Shown here one piece after another: positions 1 to 8,131 of a stretch of DNA of 64,000 bases. The DNA lies in contig JAGASM010000036.1 in the NCBI GenBank assembly GCA_017621735.1, positions 42,002 to 106,001 of the forward strand, given 5' to 3'. The notes under the pieces are model-generated. The model made no database searches and was not told the origin of the DNA. It saw only the letters and a program-made list of their open reading frames with translations. Position numbers and translations under genes: made by a program. Position 1 is the first letter of the stretch, and every line of letters begins with the position of its first letter. The DNA is from Clostridia bacterium. Lineage in GTDB: Bacteria; Bacillota; Clostridia; Christensenellales; Borkfalkiaceae.

Positions 1-3
1 GCT

Positions 4-936
4 ATGTCCGCATTGTTAAATAAAGGAATTGCAGTGGGAGCGACGTTCTTGACGCTTGTCGCAACGGGGCTCCTTTCGGCGTGCTCCGGGGGAGAGTACG
101 AAACGAACGTGCACCCGATCGAGGAGGCGTTCAACGGAATACAAATTAAAACGGAAACGGCGGGGATTGAGTTTATTTTCTCCGAGAGCGACGCGTGCGC
201 CGTTACCTGTTACGAACGGACGGATATGAAACATGCCGTTTCCGTAAAAGAAGGCGTGTTGACGATCGAGTTGATTGACGAGAGGGAATGGTACGAAACC
301 TTTTATGGATTTTCCGATCCCAAAATCACCCTTTCTCTTCCCCGAACGGAGTATGGCGATCTTTTGATTGACGAAAGCACGGGGGACGTGGAAATTCCGA
401 GCAGTTTCAAATTTACAAGCGTCGATATTACCGTTAGCACGGGGGACGTGGCGTGCAATGCCTCTACGTCGGGAATGATGAAAATAAAATCGAGCACAGG
501 GGCAATTCGCGTAGAGGGGGCATCGTGCGGGGCGCTCGATTGCTCCGTTTCGACAGGAAGCGTTACCCTTTCTCAAATCAGTTGCGACGGGGGTGTTTCC
601 GTGGAAGTTTCGACGGGAAAGACGGATGTTTCCGATCTTGCGTGCAGCCGTTTTGATTCGGACGGCAGTACGGGAAAAATCGCGTTAAACAACGTAATTG
701 CGTCGGGAATGATGTTTATTGAGCGGAGTACGGGGGACGTTTTGTTCGACGGATGCGACGCGAGCGAAATTTACGTGGAAACGGATACGGGGGACGTAAG
801 AGGGAGCCTTCTTTCGGATAAGGTATTCTTGGTGGAAACGGACACGGGTAAAATTGACGTTCCCAAAACGACGTCGGGGGGAAGGTGTGAGATCTCGACG
901 GACACGGGAGATATTAAAATTACCATTCAATCATAA
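4..936 (+). CDS. DUF4097-type beta-repeat lipoprotein
   Basis: A 310-residue protein with an N-terminal signal sequence and a lipobox ending at Cys27 (LLSAC), so it is probably lipidated and displayed outside the membrane. From about residue 120 to the end, about ten short repeats carry an S/D-T-G-D/K/S-x motif (STGDV, STGKI, DTGDI and similar) spaced roughly 18-24 residues. This is the pattern of DUF4097 (putative adhesin) beta-solenoid proteins. Such proteins often sit beside PspC/PadR-type regulators. Any such neighbour would lie upstream of the window, because the gene starts 4 bases from its edge. The function is unknown. A hairpin terminator follows directly. Confidence 0.7.
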   Translation: MSALLNKGIAVGATFLTLVATGLLSACSGGEYETNVHPIEEAFNGIQIKTETAGIEFIFSESDACAVTCYERTDMKHAVSVKEGVLTIELIDEREWYETFYGFSDPKITLSLPRTEYGDLLIDESTGDVEIPSSFKFTSVDITVSTGDVACNASTSGMMKIKSSTGAIRVEGASCGALDCSVSTGSVTLSQISCDGGVSVEVSTGKTDVSDLACSRFDSDGSTGKIALNNVIASGMMFIERSTGDVLFDGCDASEIYVETDTGDVRGSLLSDKVFLVETDTGKIDVPKTTSGGRCEISTDTGDIKITIQS

Positions 937-941
937 ATGAA

Positions 942-970
942 AAAAGCGACCTCTTGAAGAGGTCGCTTTT
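942..970. terminator. Bidirectional intrinsic terminator
   Basis: A 12-bp perfect stem (942-953 with 959-970) with a 5-nt loop. It is flanked by A and T runs, so it can serve both the DUF4097-type gene (+) and the convergent zinc-ribbon gene (-). Confidence 0.85.
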
Positions 971-1018
971 CAGTTTGTGGTTTTGTCAGCACCGCAGCTT
1001 GCGCGAAGAAATGCGTAT

Positions 1019-1483
1019 TTAGTCGAGTTTATTTCCGCATTTTCCGCAAAACGCGTCGTTTGCGTTGAGTTGTTCTCCGCAAGAGGGGCACGTTTTCGTC
1101 AATTTTGCGCCGCAACTTGCGCAAAAGGTATTTTCGGCGGGGTTTTCCGCTCCGCAAGCGCACGTCTTTTTGGGAGTGCTTACGGCATTTGCAATCGTTT
1201 GAAATCCGGGGCTCATGCTTTTTGTCGCCTCGTTAAATACGGGCGCTGTTTCTTGCATGGTATAAGACTGGATTTCCCGTCTAAATGCGAAAATCGTCAT
1301 CATTGCACCTGCTGCCGTCAACGGAAACCCGATAAACATCAAAAAGAACAGTTTGGGCATGCCTTCTCCGATGGAGGAGAAAAAATCAACAAATCCCGTA
1401 ATCACGCAGGCAATTCCCGCGACAAGAGCGCTTATGCCGATAATCTTGAGCAGTTTTTTTGTTTTGAGGTGTTTTTCAGACAT
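1019..1483 (-). CDS. Two-TM protein with double zinc ribbon
   Basis: A 154-residue protein. Two hydrophobic segments lie near residues 13-35 and 44-66. The C-terminal 50 residues hold two zinc ribbons: CxC with CxxC, then CxxC with CxxC. The ATG is preceded by AAGGAGA and by a consensus promoter on the minus strand. Proteins of this layout are common in Clostridia and have no settled function. The ribbons probably face the cytoplasm and act in protein or nucleic-acid contacts, which is inference. It stands alone, divergent from the ABC-F gene. Confidence 0.75.
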   Translation of the reverse strand: MSEKHLKTKKLLKIIGISALVAGIACVITGFVDFFSSIGEGMPKLFFLMFIGFPLTAAGAMMTIFAFRREIQSYTMQETAPVFNEATKSMSPGFQTIANAVSTPKKTCACGAENPAENTFCASCGAKLTKTCPSCGEQLNANDAFCGKCGNKLD

Positions 1484-1506
1484 AGGTCGTTCTCCTTTTT
1501 TTCGCT

Positions 1507-1535
1507 ATTCTATCATAGGAACGTTGAGTTGTCAA
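1507..1535 (-). promoter_or_regulatory. Sigma-A promoter of zinc-ribbon gene
   Basis: On the minus strand TTGACA (1530-1535) and TAGAAT (1507-1512) are separated by 17 bp, with TG one base upstream of the -10 (extended -10). Confidence 0.8.
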
Positions 1536-1591
1536 GAGGGGGTGCCTGCGCTCTTTGTTTTTTTAATTTTACGTTTGCTTGCCGTTTTCGT

Positions 1592-1620
1592 TTGCTCAAT
1601 GCGGGAGAATATGGTATAAT
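1592..1620 (+). promoter_or_regulatory. Sigma-A promoter of ABC-F gene
   Basis: TTGCTC (1592-1597), 17-bp spacer and TATAAT (1615-1620), with an upstream TG (extended -10). The expected transcript start is near 1627, which leaves a leader of only about 20 nt. Confidence 0.7.
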
Positions 1621-1647
1621 TTTAAGGAGAACAATGAGAGGTGAACT

Positions 1648-3222
1648 ATGTTACAGGTCAACGGCGTCAGTTTGCAGTACGGAAGCAAAAAACTCTTTGA
1701 GGACGTCAATTTGAAATTTACCAAGGGGAATTGCTACGGAATCATCGGCGCGAACGGAGCGGGGAAATCTACCTTCTTGAAGGTCTTGTCGGGGGAAATC
1801 GAACCCAACAAAGGGGACGTTTCCATGGATAAAAACGAGCGAATGTCCGTTCTTGCGCAAAACCAAAACAAGTACGACTTTGAAACGGTCTTGCGTACGG
1901 TTATGCTTGGGCATAAACACCTTGTGGAAATCATGGACGAAAAGGACGCGCTTTACGCGCATGCGGACTTTACCGAAGAGGACGGCGTGCGGGCTTCCGA
2001 GTTGGAAAGCGAGTTTGCCGAACTCGGCGGTTGGGAGGCGGAGAGCGAGGCGCAGACGCTCTTGAACGAGTTGGATATTCCCACGGAATTGCATTATTTG
2101 CAGATGAGCGAGTTGGACGCAAAGCAAAAGGTGCGCGTGCTGCTTGCGCAAGCGCTGTTCGGCAATCCCGACGTGCTTCTTCTCGACGAGCCGACGAACA
2201 ATCTCGACTTAAAAACCGTCCGTTGGTTAGAAAATTACCTTCTTAACTTTGAAAATACCATTATTATCGTATCGCACAACCGCCACTTCCTCAACAAGGT
2301 GTGCACGCATATTTGCGACGTTGACTTTGGGAAGATCAATCTCTTCCTCGGCAACTACGATTTTTGGTATCACACGTCGCAGTTGCTTGCGCGCCAACAA
2401 AAGGACGCGAATAAAAAGGCGGAGCAACGCGCTGCGGAACTCAAAGAATTCATCGCGCGCTTTGCGGCGAATGCAAGTAAATCGCGCCAAGCGACTTCCC
2501 GTAAAAAAGAGTTGGAAAAACTTACGATTTCCGACTTTAAGCCCTCTTTGCGTAAGTATCCGTTTATCGATTTTAAGTACGAACGGGAAATCGGAAACGA
2601 TATTTTGCAGGTAGAAGGGTTGACGAAAGAAGGATATTTCAAAAATCTTTCGTTTACCGTGCAAAAAGGGGACAAGATCGGAATCGTATGCGACAAGTCC
2701 ACCACCGTTACCATGCTTTACGACGTCCTCACGGGCAAAGAACAGGCGGATGCGGGTACGGTAAAGTGGGGGAAAACGATTTCGCACTCCTATTTTCCGC
2801 AAAACAACAACGAGTTTTTCGACGGCTGCAATTTAACGCTTGTGCAATGGCTTTCGCAGTTCAGTAAAGACCATTACGAAGAATATCTCCGCGGTTGGCT
2901 CGGCAGAATGCTCTTCTCGGGAGAAGAGGCAATGAAGAGCGCAAAGGTGCTTTCGGGTGGCGAAAAGGTGCGCTGTATGCTCGCCAAAATGATGCTCGAA
3001 GGGGGGAATTTCCTCATTTTCGACGAACCGACCAACCACCTCGATTTGGAATCGATCACCTCGCTCAACAACGGACTTACGGCGTTTAAGGGATGCATGC
3101 TCTTGACGTCGCACGACCAAGAACTCATGAATACGGTTGCGAACCGCATTATCGTCATTGACGAAACGAAGACGTTTGACAAGAACGTTACCTTCGACGA
3201 ATATTTGGAACTTGTAGAATAA
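1648..3222 (+). CDS. ABC-F family ATPase, YbiT/YkpA type
   Basis: A 524-residue soluble protein with two ABC ATPase domains and no membrane part, as in ABC-F translation factors that act at the ribosomal E site. It aligns well with E. coli YbiT. NBD1 has Walker A GANGAGKST (34-42), a degenerate signature (MSELDAKQK; E. coli YbiT is also degenerate here) and Walker B LLLDEPTNNLD. The linker keeps the ANASKSRQATSR motif. NBD2 has a normal LSGGEK signature and Walker B FDEPTNHLD. Its P-loop has decayed to CDKSTTVTM, with Val354 at the Lys position. The ATG has AGGTGA upstream. It is probably housekeeping rather than a resistance factor. Confidence 0.88.
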   Translation: MLQVNGVSLQYGSKKLFEDVNLKFTKGNCYGIIGANGAGKSTFLKVLSGEIEPNKGDVSMDKNERMSVLAQNQNKYDFETVLRTVMLGHKHLVEIMDEKDALYAHADFTEEDGVRASELESEFAELGGWEAESEAQTLLNELDIPTELHYLQMSELDAKQKVRVLLAQALFGNPDVLLLDEPTNNLDLKTVRWLENYLLNFENTIIIVSHNRHFLNKVCTHICDVDFGKINLFLGNYDFWYHTSQLLARQQKDANKKAEQRAAELKEFIARFAANASKSRQATSRKKELEKLTISDFKPSLRKYPFIDFKYEREIGNDILQVEGLTKEGYFKNLSFTVQKGDKIGIVCDKSTTVTMLYDVLTGKEQADAGTVKWGKTISHSYFPQNNNEFFDGCNLTLVQWLSQFSKDHYEEYLRGWLGRMLFSGEEAMKSAKVLSGGEKVRCMLAKMMLEGGNFLIFDEPTNHLDLESITSLNNGLTAFKGCMLLTSHDQELMNTVANRIIVIDETKTFDKNVTFDEYLELVE

Positions 3223-3223
3223 C

Positions 3224-3261
3224 AAAAACCCGTTCCCGCCTCGCGGGAACGGGTTTTTTTT
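3224..3261 (+). terminator. Intrinsic terminator after ABC-F gene
   Basis: A stem of up to 15 bp (3224-3238 with 3244-3258), GC-rich core, 5-nt loop, followed by a T run. Confidence 0.9.
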
Positions 3262-3387
3262 AATTATAGCCTTTAGCGGAAAAAGATCATCGCTTGAAGT
3301 GGTGGTATAAAAAATAAAGTAAGATTGCCGACCGCAAATAAAAAACGCAAGAGGATTTTGAATGAAAAAAAGAAAAATTCGCGGTAA

Positions 3388-3394
3388 TTCGACA
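3388..3394 (-). promoter_or_regulatory. Candidate 0A box upstream of spo0A
   Basis: TTCGACA is the exact reverse complement of the Spo0A-binding core TGTCGAA. It lies about 60 bp upstream of the -35 of spo0A, directly before a 16-bp palindrome. Autoregulation through 0A boxes is known for B. subtilis spo0A; here it is inferred from sequence only. Confidence 0.5.
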
Positions 3395-3430
3395 TTTTTG
3401 TATACAAAAACAATAATTTTGCAAAATTAT
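3395..3430. promoter_or_regulatory. Two tandem perfect palindromes before spo0A
   Basis: Positions 3395-3410 form a 16-bp perfect palindrome centred on GTATAC. Positions 3413-3430 form an 18-bp perfect palindrome centred on TTGCAA. Only 2 bp separate them. Both lie in AT-rich DNA 25-60 bp upstream of the -35. They look like operator half-site pairs, but the binding protein is unknown. Confidence 0.45.
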
Positions 3431-3454
3431 ATTTTATTTTTTTACAAAAATCGC

Positions 3455-3483
3455 TTTACACTTACAAAAATGTGTTTTATAAT
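3455..3483 (+). promoter_or_regulatory. Sigma-A promoter of spo0A
   Basis: TTTACA (3455-3460), 17 bp, TATAAT (3478-3483). It ends 31 bp before the spo0A ATG. Confidence 0.75.
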
Positions 3484-3514
3484 ACCTACATCATCACATT
3501 GAGGCGAGGGAATT

Positions 3515-4279
3515 ATGAAACAAGAACAAGTGATCATTTTAGAAAACAACGAGTCGTTTGCGCAACAATTACAAGCGGAACTTTCAAAATGGGAGGGGCT
3601 TTCCGTATGTGCAGTAACGGACGACGGGGAAGAGGGGTTATCTCTCATCGAGCGGCATAAACCGTCGCTGATTTTATTAAGTCTGCATCTAAAACGGCAA
3701 GACGGATTTTCCGTTTTGGAAGAATTGCACAAGTTGGGAAAACGGGCAAACGTTGTCGTGCTCGGCAACTTTTCGGATGATGCGGTTATCAATCGCGTCA
3801 TTTCACTCGGCGCACGTTATTACATGATGAAACCCGTTTCCGCGGAGGTGGTCGCGGGGCGGTTAAAGCAACTTGCGGAAGAGGACGCAGGCGCGCCTGT
3901 AACGGAGAACGTTGAACGCAAGCGCGCCGGATCGCTTGACGAGCGGATTAGCGGAATTTTTATTTCTATCGGGATTCCGCCGCATATCAAAGGATATAAT
4001 TATTTACGTGAGGGGATCAAAATGGCGGTGGAAGATCCGCACATCATCAACAACGTAACGAAAAAATTGTATCCGATGATCGGGGAACGTTTTGAAACTT
4101 CGGCAAGTAAAGTAGAACGGGCAATTCGCCATGCCATTGAAGTTGCTTGGAATCGTGGACGCATTGATGCGGTAAATGCAATCTTTGGAGCGCGGGTATA
4201 TATCGGTACGGAAAAGCCGACGAACAGTGAATTTATTGCGCTTGTTGCGGATAAACTCATTTTAGAAAATATGGCGTAG
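3515..4279 (+). CDS. spo0A: Spo0A-like regulator with non-phosphorylatable receiver
   Basis: A 254-residue protein: receiver domain 1-120, linker, Spo0A DNA-binding domain about 143-254. The C-terminal half is clearly Spo0A: IGIPPHIKGYNYLREG, then VERAIRHAIEVAW in the HTH, then KPTNSEFIALVADKL. The receiver aligns without gaps around its active site to B. subtilis Spo0A, but the phospho-acceptor Asp56 is Ser56 (codon AGT at 3680-3682). The acidic pair D10/D11 is E10/N11, the conserved Thr of the fourth strand is Gly, and only the Lys of MKPV is kept. It should therefore not be activated by phosphorelay. The gene has its own promoter, a candidate 0A box and palindromes. A 60-bp repeat array and a terminator follow. 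Assignment is certain from the DNA-binding domain; the regulatory consequence is inference. Confidence 0.95.
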   Translation: MKQEQVIILENNESFAQQLQAELSKWEGLSVCAVTDDGEEGLSLIERHKPSLILLSLHLKRQDGFSVLEELHKLGKRANVVVLGNFSDDAVINRVISLGARYYMMKPVSAEVVAGRLKQLAEEDAGAPVTENVERKRAGSLDERISGIFISIGIPPHIKGYNYLREGIKMAVEDPHIINNVTKKLYPMIGERFETSASKVERAIRHAIEVAWNRGRIDAVNAIFGARVYIGTEKPTNSEFIALVADKLILENMA

Positions 4280-4339
4280 CCGCACGGGTTGCCGCGTTCA
4301 TGGGTATGGCGGAAGGGCAATTCTTTCTATGGGAAGACG

Positions 4340-4615
4340 GCTTTTCGGCGGACAAGGCGTGCGGAGTGTTCTACGAGCGCGGCGAAGAGGGAGTTTCAGT
4401 TTTCGAGCGGATAAAGCGTGTACGGTGTTCTACGGGGGCGCGGCGGACGAAGAAAGCGTGTACGGTGTTCTACGGGTGCGCGACGGAAGAAGGGAGTTTC
4501 AGTTTTCTAGCGGATAAAGCGTGTACGGCGTTCCATTGAGCGCGGCGAAGAGGGGGTTTCAGTTTTCGAGCGGATAAAGCGTGTACGGTGTTCTACGGGT
4601 GCGGCGAAGAGGGAA
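4340..4615. repeat. About 60-bp tandem array in spo0A 3' region
   Basis: Units beginning GCGGAYAARGCGTG occur at 4348, 4407, 4510 and 4570, with a partial copy near 4450. The full units are 59-60 bp apart. Each holds GTGTTCTACG and TTTCAGTTTTCGAG segments. The array lies between the spo0A stop and the terminator at 4702, so it is probably transcribed as 3' UTR. The rest of 4280-4909 holds that terminator and the ftsK promoter; no gene is seen. Confidence 0.8.
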
Positions 4616-4701
4616 CTGTGGCTTTTGCAAATCGTTTTGAAAAACCGCACGTTTTTTGAATGAAATAATACGTTGGCGATTGTACGAAAAAAGCGATGAT
4701 T

Positions 4702-4727
4702 CGGGCGGGGAACCGCCCGTATTTTTT
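4702..4727 (+). terminator. Intrinsic terminator downstream of spo0A
   Basis: CGGGCGG (4702-4708), GGAA loop, CCGCCCG (4713-4719), then TATTTTTT. Confidence 0.85.
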
Positions 4728-4831
4728 CTATTTACCATCGAATTTTTTGCTTGGCTATACGCGCGCGTGCCCCTTTTATGAAAAAAAGTACTTTTTTCCG
4801 TGCAAAGAGGGAAAATATTTTCGCAATACCG

Positions 4832-4860
4832 TTGAAAAATCCAAGGAAAAATGTTATACT
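4832..4860 (+). promoter_or_regulatory. Sigma-A promoter of ftsK
   Basis: TTGAAA (4832-4837), 17 bp, TATACT (4855-4860) with TG upstream (extended -10). Confidence 0.8.
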
Positions 4861-4909
4861 GTAAAGTGAGAAAAAAGCGATTCCCGTAAGGGAAGAACGG
4901 AGGAATATT

Positions 4910-7900
4910 TTGAACGGACTCGGACGAGGCACAAATAAAGAAAACAAGGAGAATCGTTCCTTTTTCACACGGGAAACGGTCGGCATGACGCTATTGCTGT
5001 TTAGTGCGATTGCGTTTTTGATTGCGGTTACCCGTTCGTTGATGTTTGGGGAAGTGGGGATTGCCATTACGGGATTCTTGCTCGGCGTTTTCGGTTATCT
5101 TACCTATCCTATTCTCATTTTGTTGATTTACACATCCGTCGTGATGGTATTTGGGAAGAAATTACTTCCCACCCGTTGGGTTACTTATTTTTACGCGCTT
5201 TTGGCGGTTGTCTTTTTGATCGTTCACCTTGGAACGAGTGTGGACGCCGTGAACGGAACGTATGGCGAATATCTGGTTGCGTGTTATACAGCGGGAGAAG
5301 GTGGGATTACTACCTGCACGGGGGGCGGAATCGTCTATGCGCTTGTCGTGTATCCTTTCCGCGCGCTCCTTTCCGTTGCGGGCGCGTTCGTCGTATTTTC
5401 CTTCCTCGTCGCGCTTACCCTCTTTTTGATCGTTCGCAAAACGCCTCTTTTTGAGGCGGTCAAGCGCAGAGCGGTGGGCGGAGAAAAACAAGTGCGCAAA
5501 CCGCAAAGCACGGCGGGGAGAGAATTACCCCAAGCGGAAGGCGTGCGCGCGTATCCCGCGCCGATTACGTTTGACGATTTACCGCAGGCGGAAGCGCCGA
5601 AAGCGGTTCCCGTTCAACAAGAGCGGACGGAAGCGGGGGCGCCGAAGGTGTCCGAATATCGCAAGAGCCGTGAAATTCTCTTTTCAACCGATCCTGCGAG
5701 CAGTTATCGCGACAATTTGATTTTCGACCGCGATTCGCGGTTTAACAGTACCAAGCGCCGTTCGACGGTTACGCCGACGGAAGGGGAAACGCCGACGACC
5801 TATTTGAGCGGATACTCCGAGCGCGCGGAAGAGGTGCGCGAGAGTATGCCGAGAAGGGTAGTCGAGCCGACGCGCCCGCGCTACGAAGAGGGGACGTTCC
5901 GTGCCGAAACGCCCACGCAATACGACCTTCCCCAAATAGAGGCGCCCGCGCCCTCTTACCGCGCGAGCCAAGCGCCTGCACAACCCGTTCAAGAACGCGA
6001 TTATTACAAAAACGACGTAGCGTACGAAGAAGAATATTCTTCCGCGCCCAACGTTTCCGATTATGAGGATGAGATTCCCGACCTGCTTCCCGAAGAAGAA
6101 CCCGTCCGCGAGTTGCCCGCAGAGCAAGTGGAACGGGTAACGCCTTCGTCTGCGATGGCGTCGGATATCCGCAGTTTGTTCTCCTCCTCCCAAGATACAA
6201 AAGATAAGGATGATTCCATTTCAGGAGGGCGCATTCGTCCCGTTCCGACGGAGCAAATGGACGTCGAGAGAGGCGGGCGTATTCGCGGGGAGCAATTCTC
6301 CGAGGGATTGCGCGGAGAAAGACGGAGCGTTGCAGGGTTGTTTGATTCGGAAGAACCGGAACTTCCCGAAGAAACCGAAACAACGCCTCTTCCCGAAAGC
6401 GGAAGAAGGCTTCTTGCGCACACCATGGCGGCAAGCGCAACGCCGAAAGAGGAAGAAAAGCCCGCACCCAAACCGCAAAAACACGTGTACAAGGCATATA
6501 ATCGCCCGTCGATCGAACTGTTCCGTCAATCGGAAGATAAGGTGGACGTTCCCCAAGAGGAAATCGACCGCAATTCCGCGATTATCGTGGAAACGTTGGA
6601 CGGTTTCCACGTCGATGCGGAAGTGGTTAAGGTAACGTGCGGTTCGTCCGTTACCCGTTACGATATCGACATTCCCCGCAATATCACGGTCAATACCGTT
6701 ATCAAAAGGGATGAAGAAATCGCCATGCGCCTCCATGCGCGCGACGGCGTCAATATGTATGCAAACCGTGAAAGCGGAGCCATTTCCATCGAAGTTCCCA
6801 ACGCGAAGCGCGCAACCGTAGGGGTGCGTTCCGTTATGAATGCGGACGACTACGTCAACGCGAAACCGACGGCGCTTGCCTTTGTCATGGGGAAAGACGT
6901 CGAGGGGCGGGACGTATGCGGTGATATCGTCAAAATGAAGCACGTGCTCGTGGCGGGCTCTACGGGCTCGGGGAAATCGGTGTGCCTTAACGCGCTTCTC
7001 GTCAGTTTGATTTGCAAGTATTCGCCCGAAGATTTGCGCCTCATCTTGATCGATCCCAAAAAGGTAGAGTTCGCCGTGTTCGACGGGCTTCCGCACTTGA
7101 TGATCAACGAAATTATCGCCGACGCGCAAAAGGCGGTTACGGCGCTTAATTGGGCGATCAAAGAAATGGAACGCCGTTACAGTTTGTTCGAGCAAAAGAC
7201 GAGGGACGGAAGTCTTGTCCACAATATCGACGATTACAACACAAAGCGTACCGAAGATGAGGACAAACTTGCAAAGATCGTCATCGTCGTCGACGAACTT
7301 GCGGATTTGATGTCGGTTGCAAAGAAAGACATAGAAGAAAGGATTCAGCGACTTGCGCAAAAGGCGCGGGCGGCGGGGATTCACCTCGTCATCGCAACGC
7401 AGCGTCCGTCCGTCGACGTCATTACGGGCGTCATCAAGGGGAATTTACCTACGCGCCTTGCATTCCGCGTCATTCAAGAAGTGGACAGCCGTACCATTCT
7501 CGACGAATCGGGTGCGGAAAAATTGCTTGGCTACGGGGATATGCTTTACCGTACGGAAGGAATGTTCAGTTGCAAGCGCGTTCAAGGCGCGTTCTTGACG
7601 ACGAACGAAATCGAATCGGTCGTCAAAGATATCAAGGCGAACAACGAGGCGTATTTCGACGAATCGGTTGCCGACTTTATCAACAGTACCAACCAAACGG
7701 CGGAAAGCAGCGGCGCGGCAAGCGACGCGGACGGCAGTGCAGCGGATCCGCAGTATATCAAAGCGCTCGGAATCGTAGTAAAACTCGGTCAGGCGTCCAT
7801 TTCGCTTATTCAGAGAAAGTGTTCGGTCGGCTATAACCACGCGGGGAAAATTATCGAGTGGATGGAAGTGATGGGGTACATTTCCCCGTTTGACGGAAAG

Positions 7901-7966
7901 GCGAAAGCGCGTACCGTATTGCTTACGCCCGAAGAGTACGAAAGTAAGTACGGCAGTTTGGATTAA
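4910..7966 (+). CDS. ftsK: FtsK/SpoIIIE DNA translocase
   Basis: A 1018-residue protein that pumps chromosomal DNA through the division (or sporulation) septum. It has about four N-terminal membrane helices within residues 20-190 and a long low-complexity Pro/Glu/Arg linker (about 195-540). The RecA-like motor has Walker A GSTGSGKS near residue 682 and Walker B IVVDELADL. A C-terminal winged-helix gamma domain follows (QASISLIQRKCSVGYNHAG). The start is TTG at 4910, chosen because CGGAGGA precedes it and the protein then begins just before the first helix. It has its own promoter. Whether it works as FtsK, SpoIIIE or both cannot be told from sequence. The 165 bases before rimO hold only a short imperfect duplication. 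Confidence 0.93.
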   Translation: MNGLGRGTNKENKENRSFFTRETVGMTLLLFSAIAFLIAVTRSLMFGEVGIAITGFLLGVFGYLTYPILILLIYTSVVMVFGKKLLPTRWVTYFYALLAVVFLIVHLGTSVDAVNGTYGEYLVACYTAGEGGITTCTGGGIVYALVVYPFRALLSVAGAFVVFSFLVALTLFLIVRKTPLFEAVKRRAVGGEKQVRKPQSTAGRELPQAEGVRAYPAPITFDDLPQAEAPKAVPVQQERTEAGAPKVSEYRKSREILFSTDPASSYRDNLIFDRDSRFNSTKRRSTVTPTEGETPTTYLSGYSERAEEVRESMPRRVVEPTRPRYEEGTFRAETPTQYDLPQIEAPAPSYRASQAPAQPVQERDYYKNDVAYEEEYSSAPNVSDYEDEIPDLLPEEEPVRELPAEQVERVTPSSAMASDIRSLFSSSQDTKDKDDSISGGRIRPVPTEQMDVERGGRIRGEQFSEGLRGERRSVAGLFDSEEPELPEETETTPLPESGRRLLAHTMAASATPKEEEKPAPKPQKHVYKAYNRPSIELFRQSEDKVDVPQEEIDRNSAIIVETLDGFHVDAEVVKVTCGSSVTRYDIDIPRNITVNTVIKRDEEIAMRLHARDGVNMYANRESGAISIEVPNAKRATVGVRSVMNADDYVNAKPTALAFVMGKDVEGRDVCGDIVKMKHVLVAGSTGSGKSVCLNALLVSLICKYSPEDLRLILIDPKKVEFAVFDGLPHLMINEIIADAQKAVTALNWAIKEMERRYSLFEQKTRDGSLVHNIDDYNTKRTEDEDKLAKIVIVVDELADLMSVAKKDIEERIQRLAQKARAAGIHLVIATQRPSVDVITGVIKGNLPTRLAFRVIQEVDSRTILDESGAEKLLGYGDMLYRTEGMFSCKRVQGAFLTTNEIESVVKDIKANNEAYFDESVADFINSTNQTAESSGAASDADGSAADPQYIKALGIVVKLGQASISLIQRKCSVGYNHAGKIIEWMEVMGYISPFDGKAKARTVLLTPEEYESKYGSLD

Positions 7967-8131
7967 GCGGAATTTAGGCGGACGGAATTTTCAAAAAGTC
8001 CGCGCGGGGGCGTGTTTTCCTCAAAGAAACGGAAGGGTAACTTTTTCGGAAACGGCAAGGGGTGCGTCAATTCCCCGCAAAGCAACTTTTTTCGGAAACG
8101 GTAAAACAAAAGCAGGTAGGAGTCTTGGCGG

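Noticed and set aside
1634..1714. Possible leader peptide overlapping the ABC-F start
   Set aside because: The predicted transcript start near 1627 would remove most of its ribosome-binding site, and the frame overlaps the real gene for over 60 bp.
977..1714. 245-codon plus-strand frame opposite the zinc-ribbon gene
   Set aside because: It is antisense to a gene with a promoter and clear zinc-ribbon motifs. Its Cys/Arg/Phe-rich translation is typical of a shadow frame.
3362..3502. 46-codon frame (starts MKKRKIRGN) upstream of spo0A
   Set aside because: It runs through the palindromes and the spo0A promoter, so it would be transcribed only from an unseen upstream start. AT-rich chance frame is more likely.
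4300..4539. 79-codon frame in the spo0A 3' repeat array
   Set aside because: It consists of the repeat unit read in frame (KAC-VFY style) and has no ribosome-binding site.
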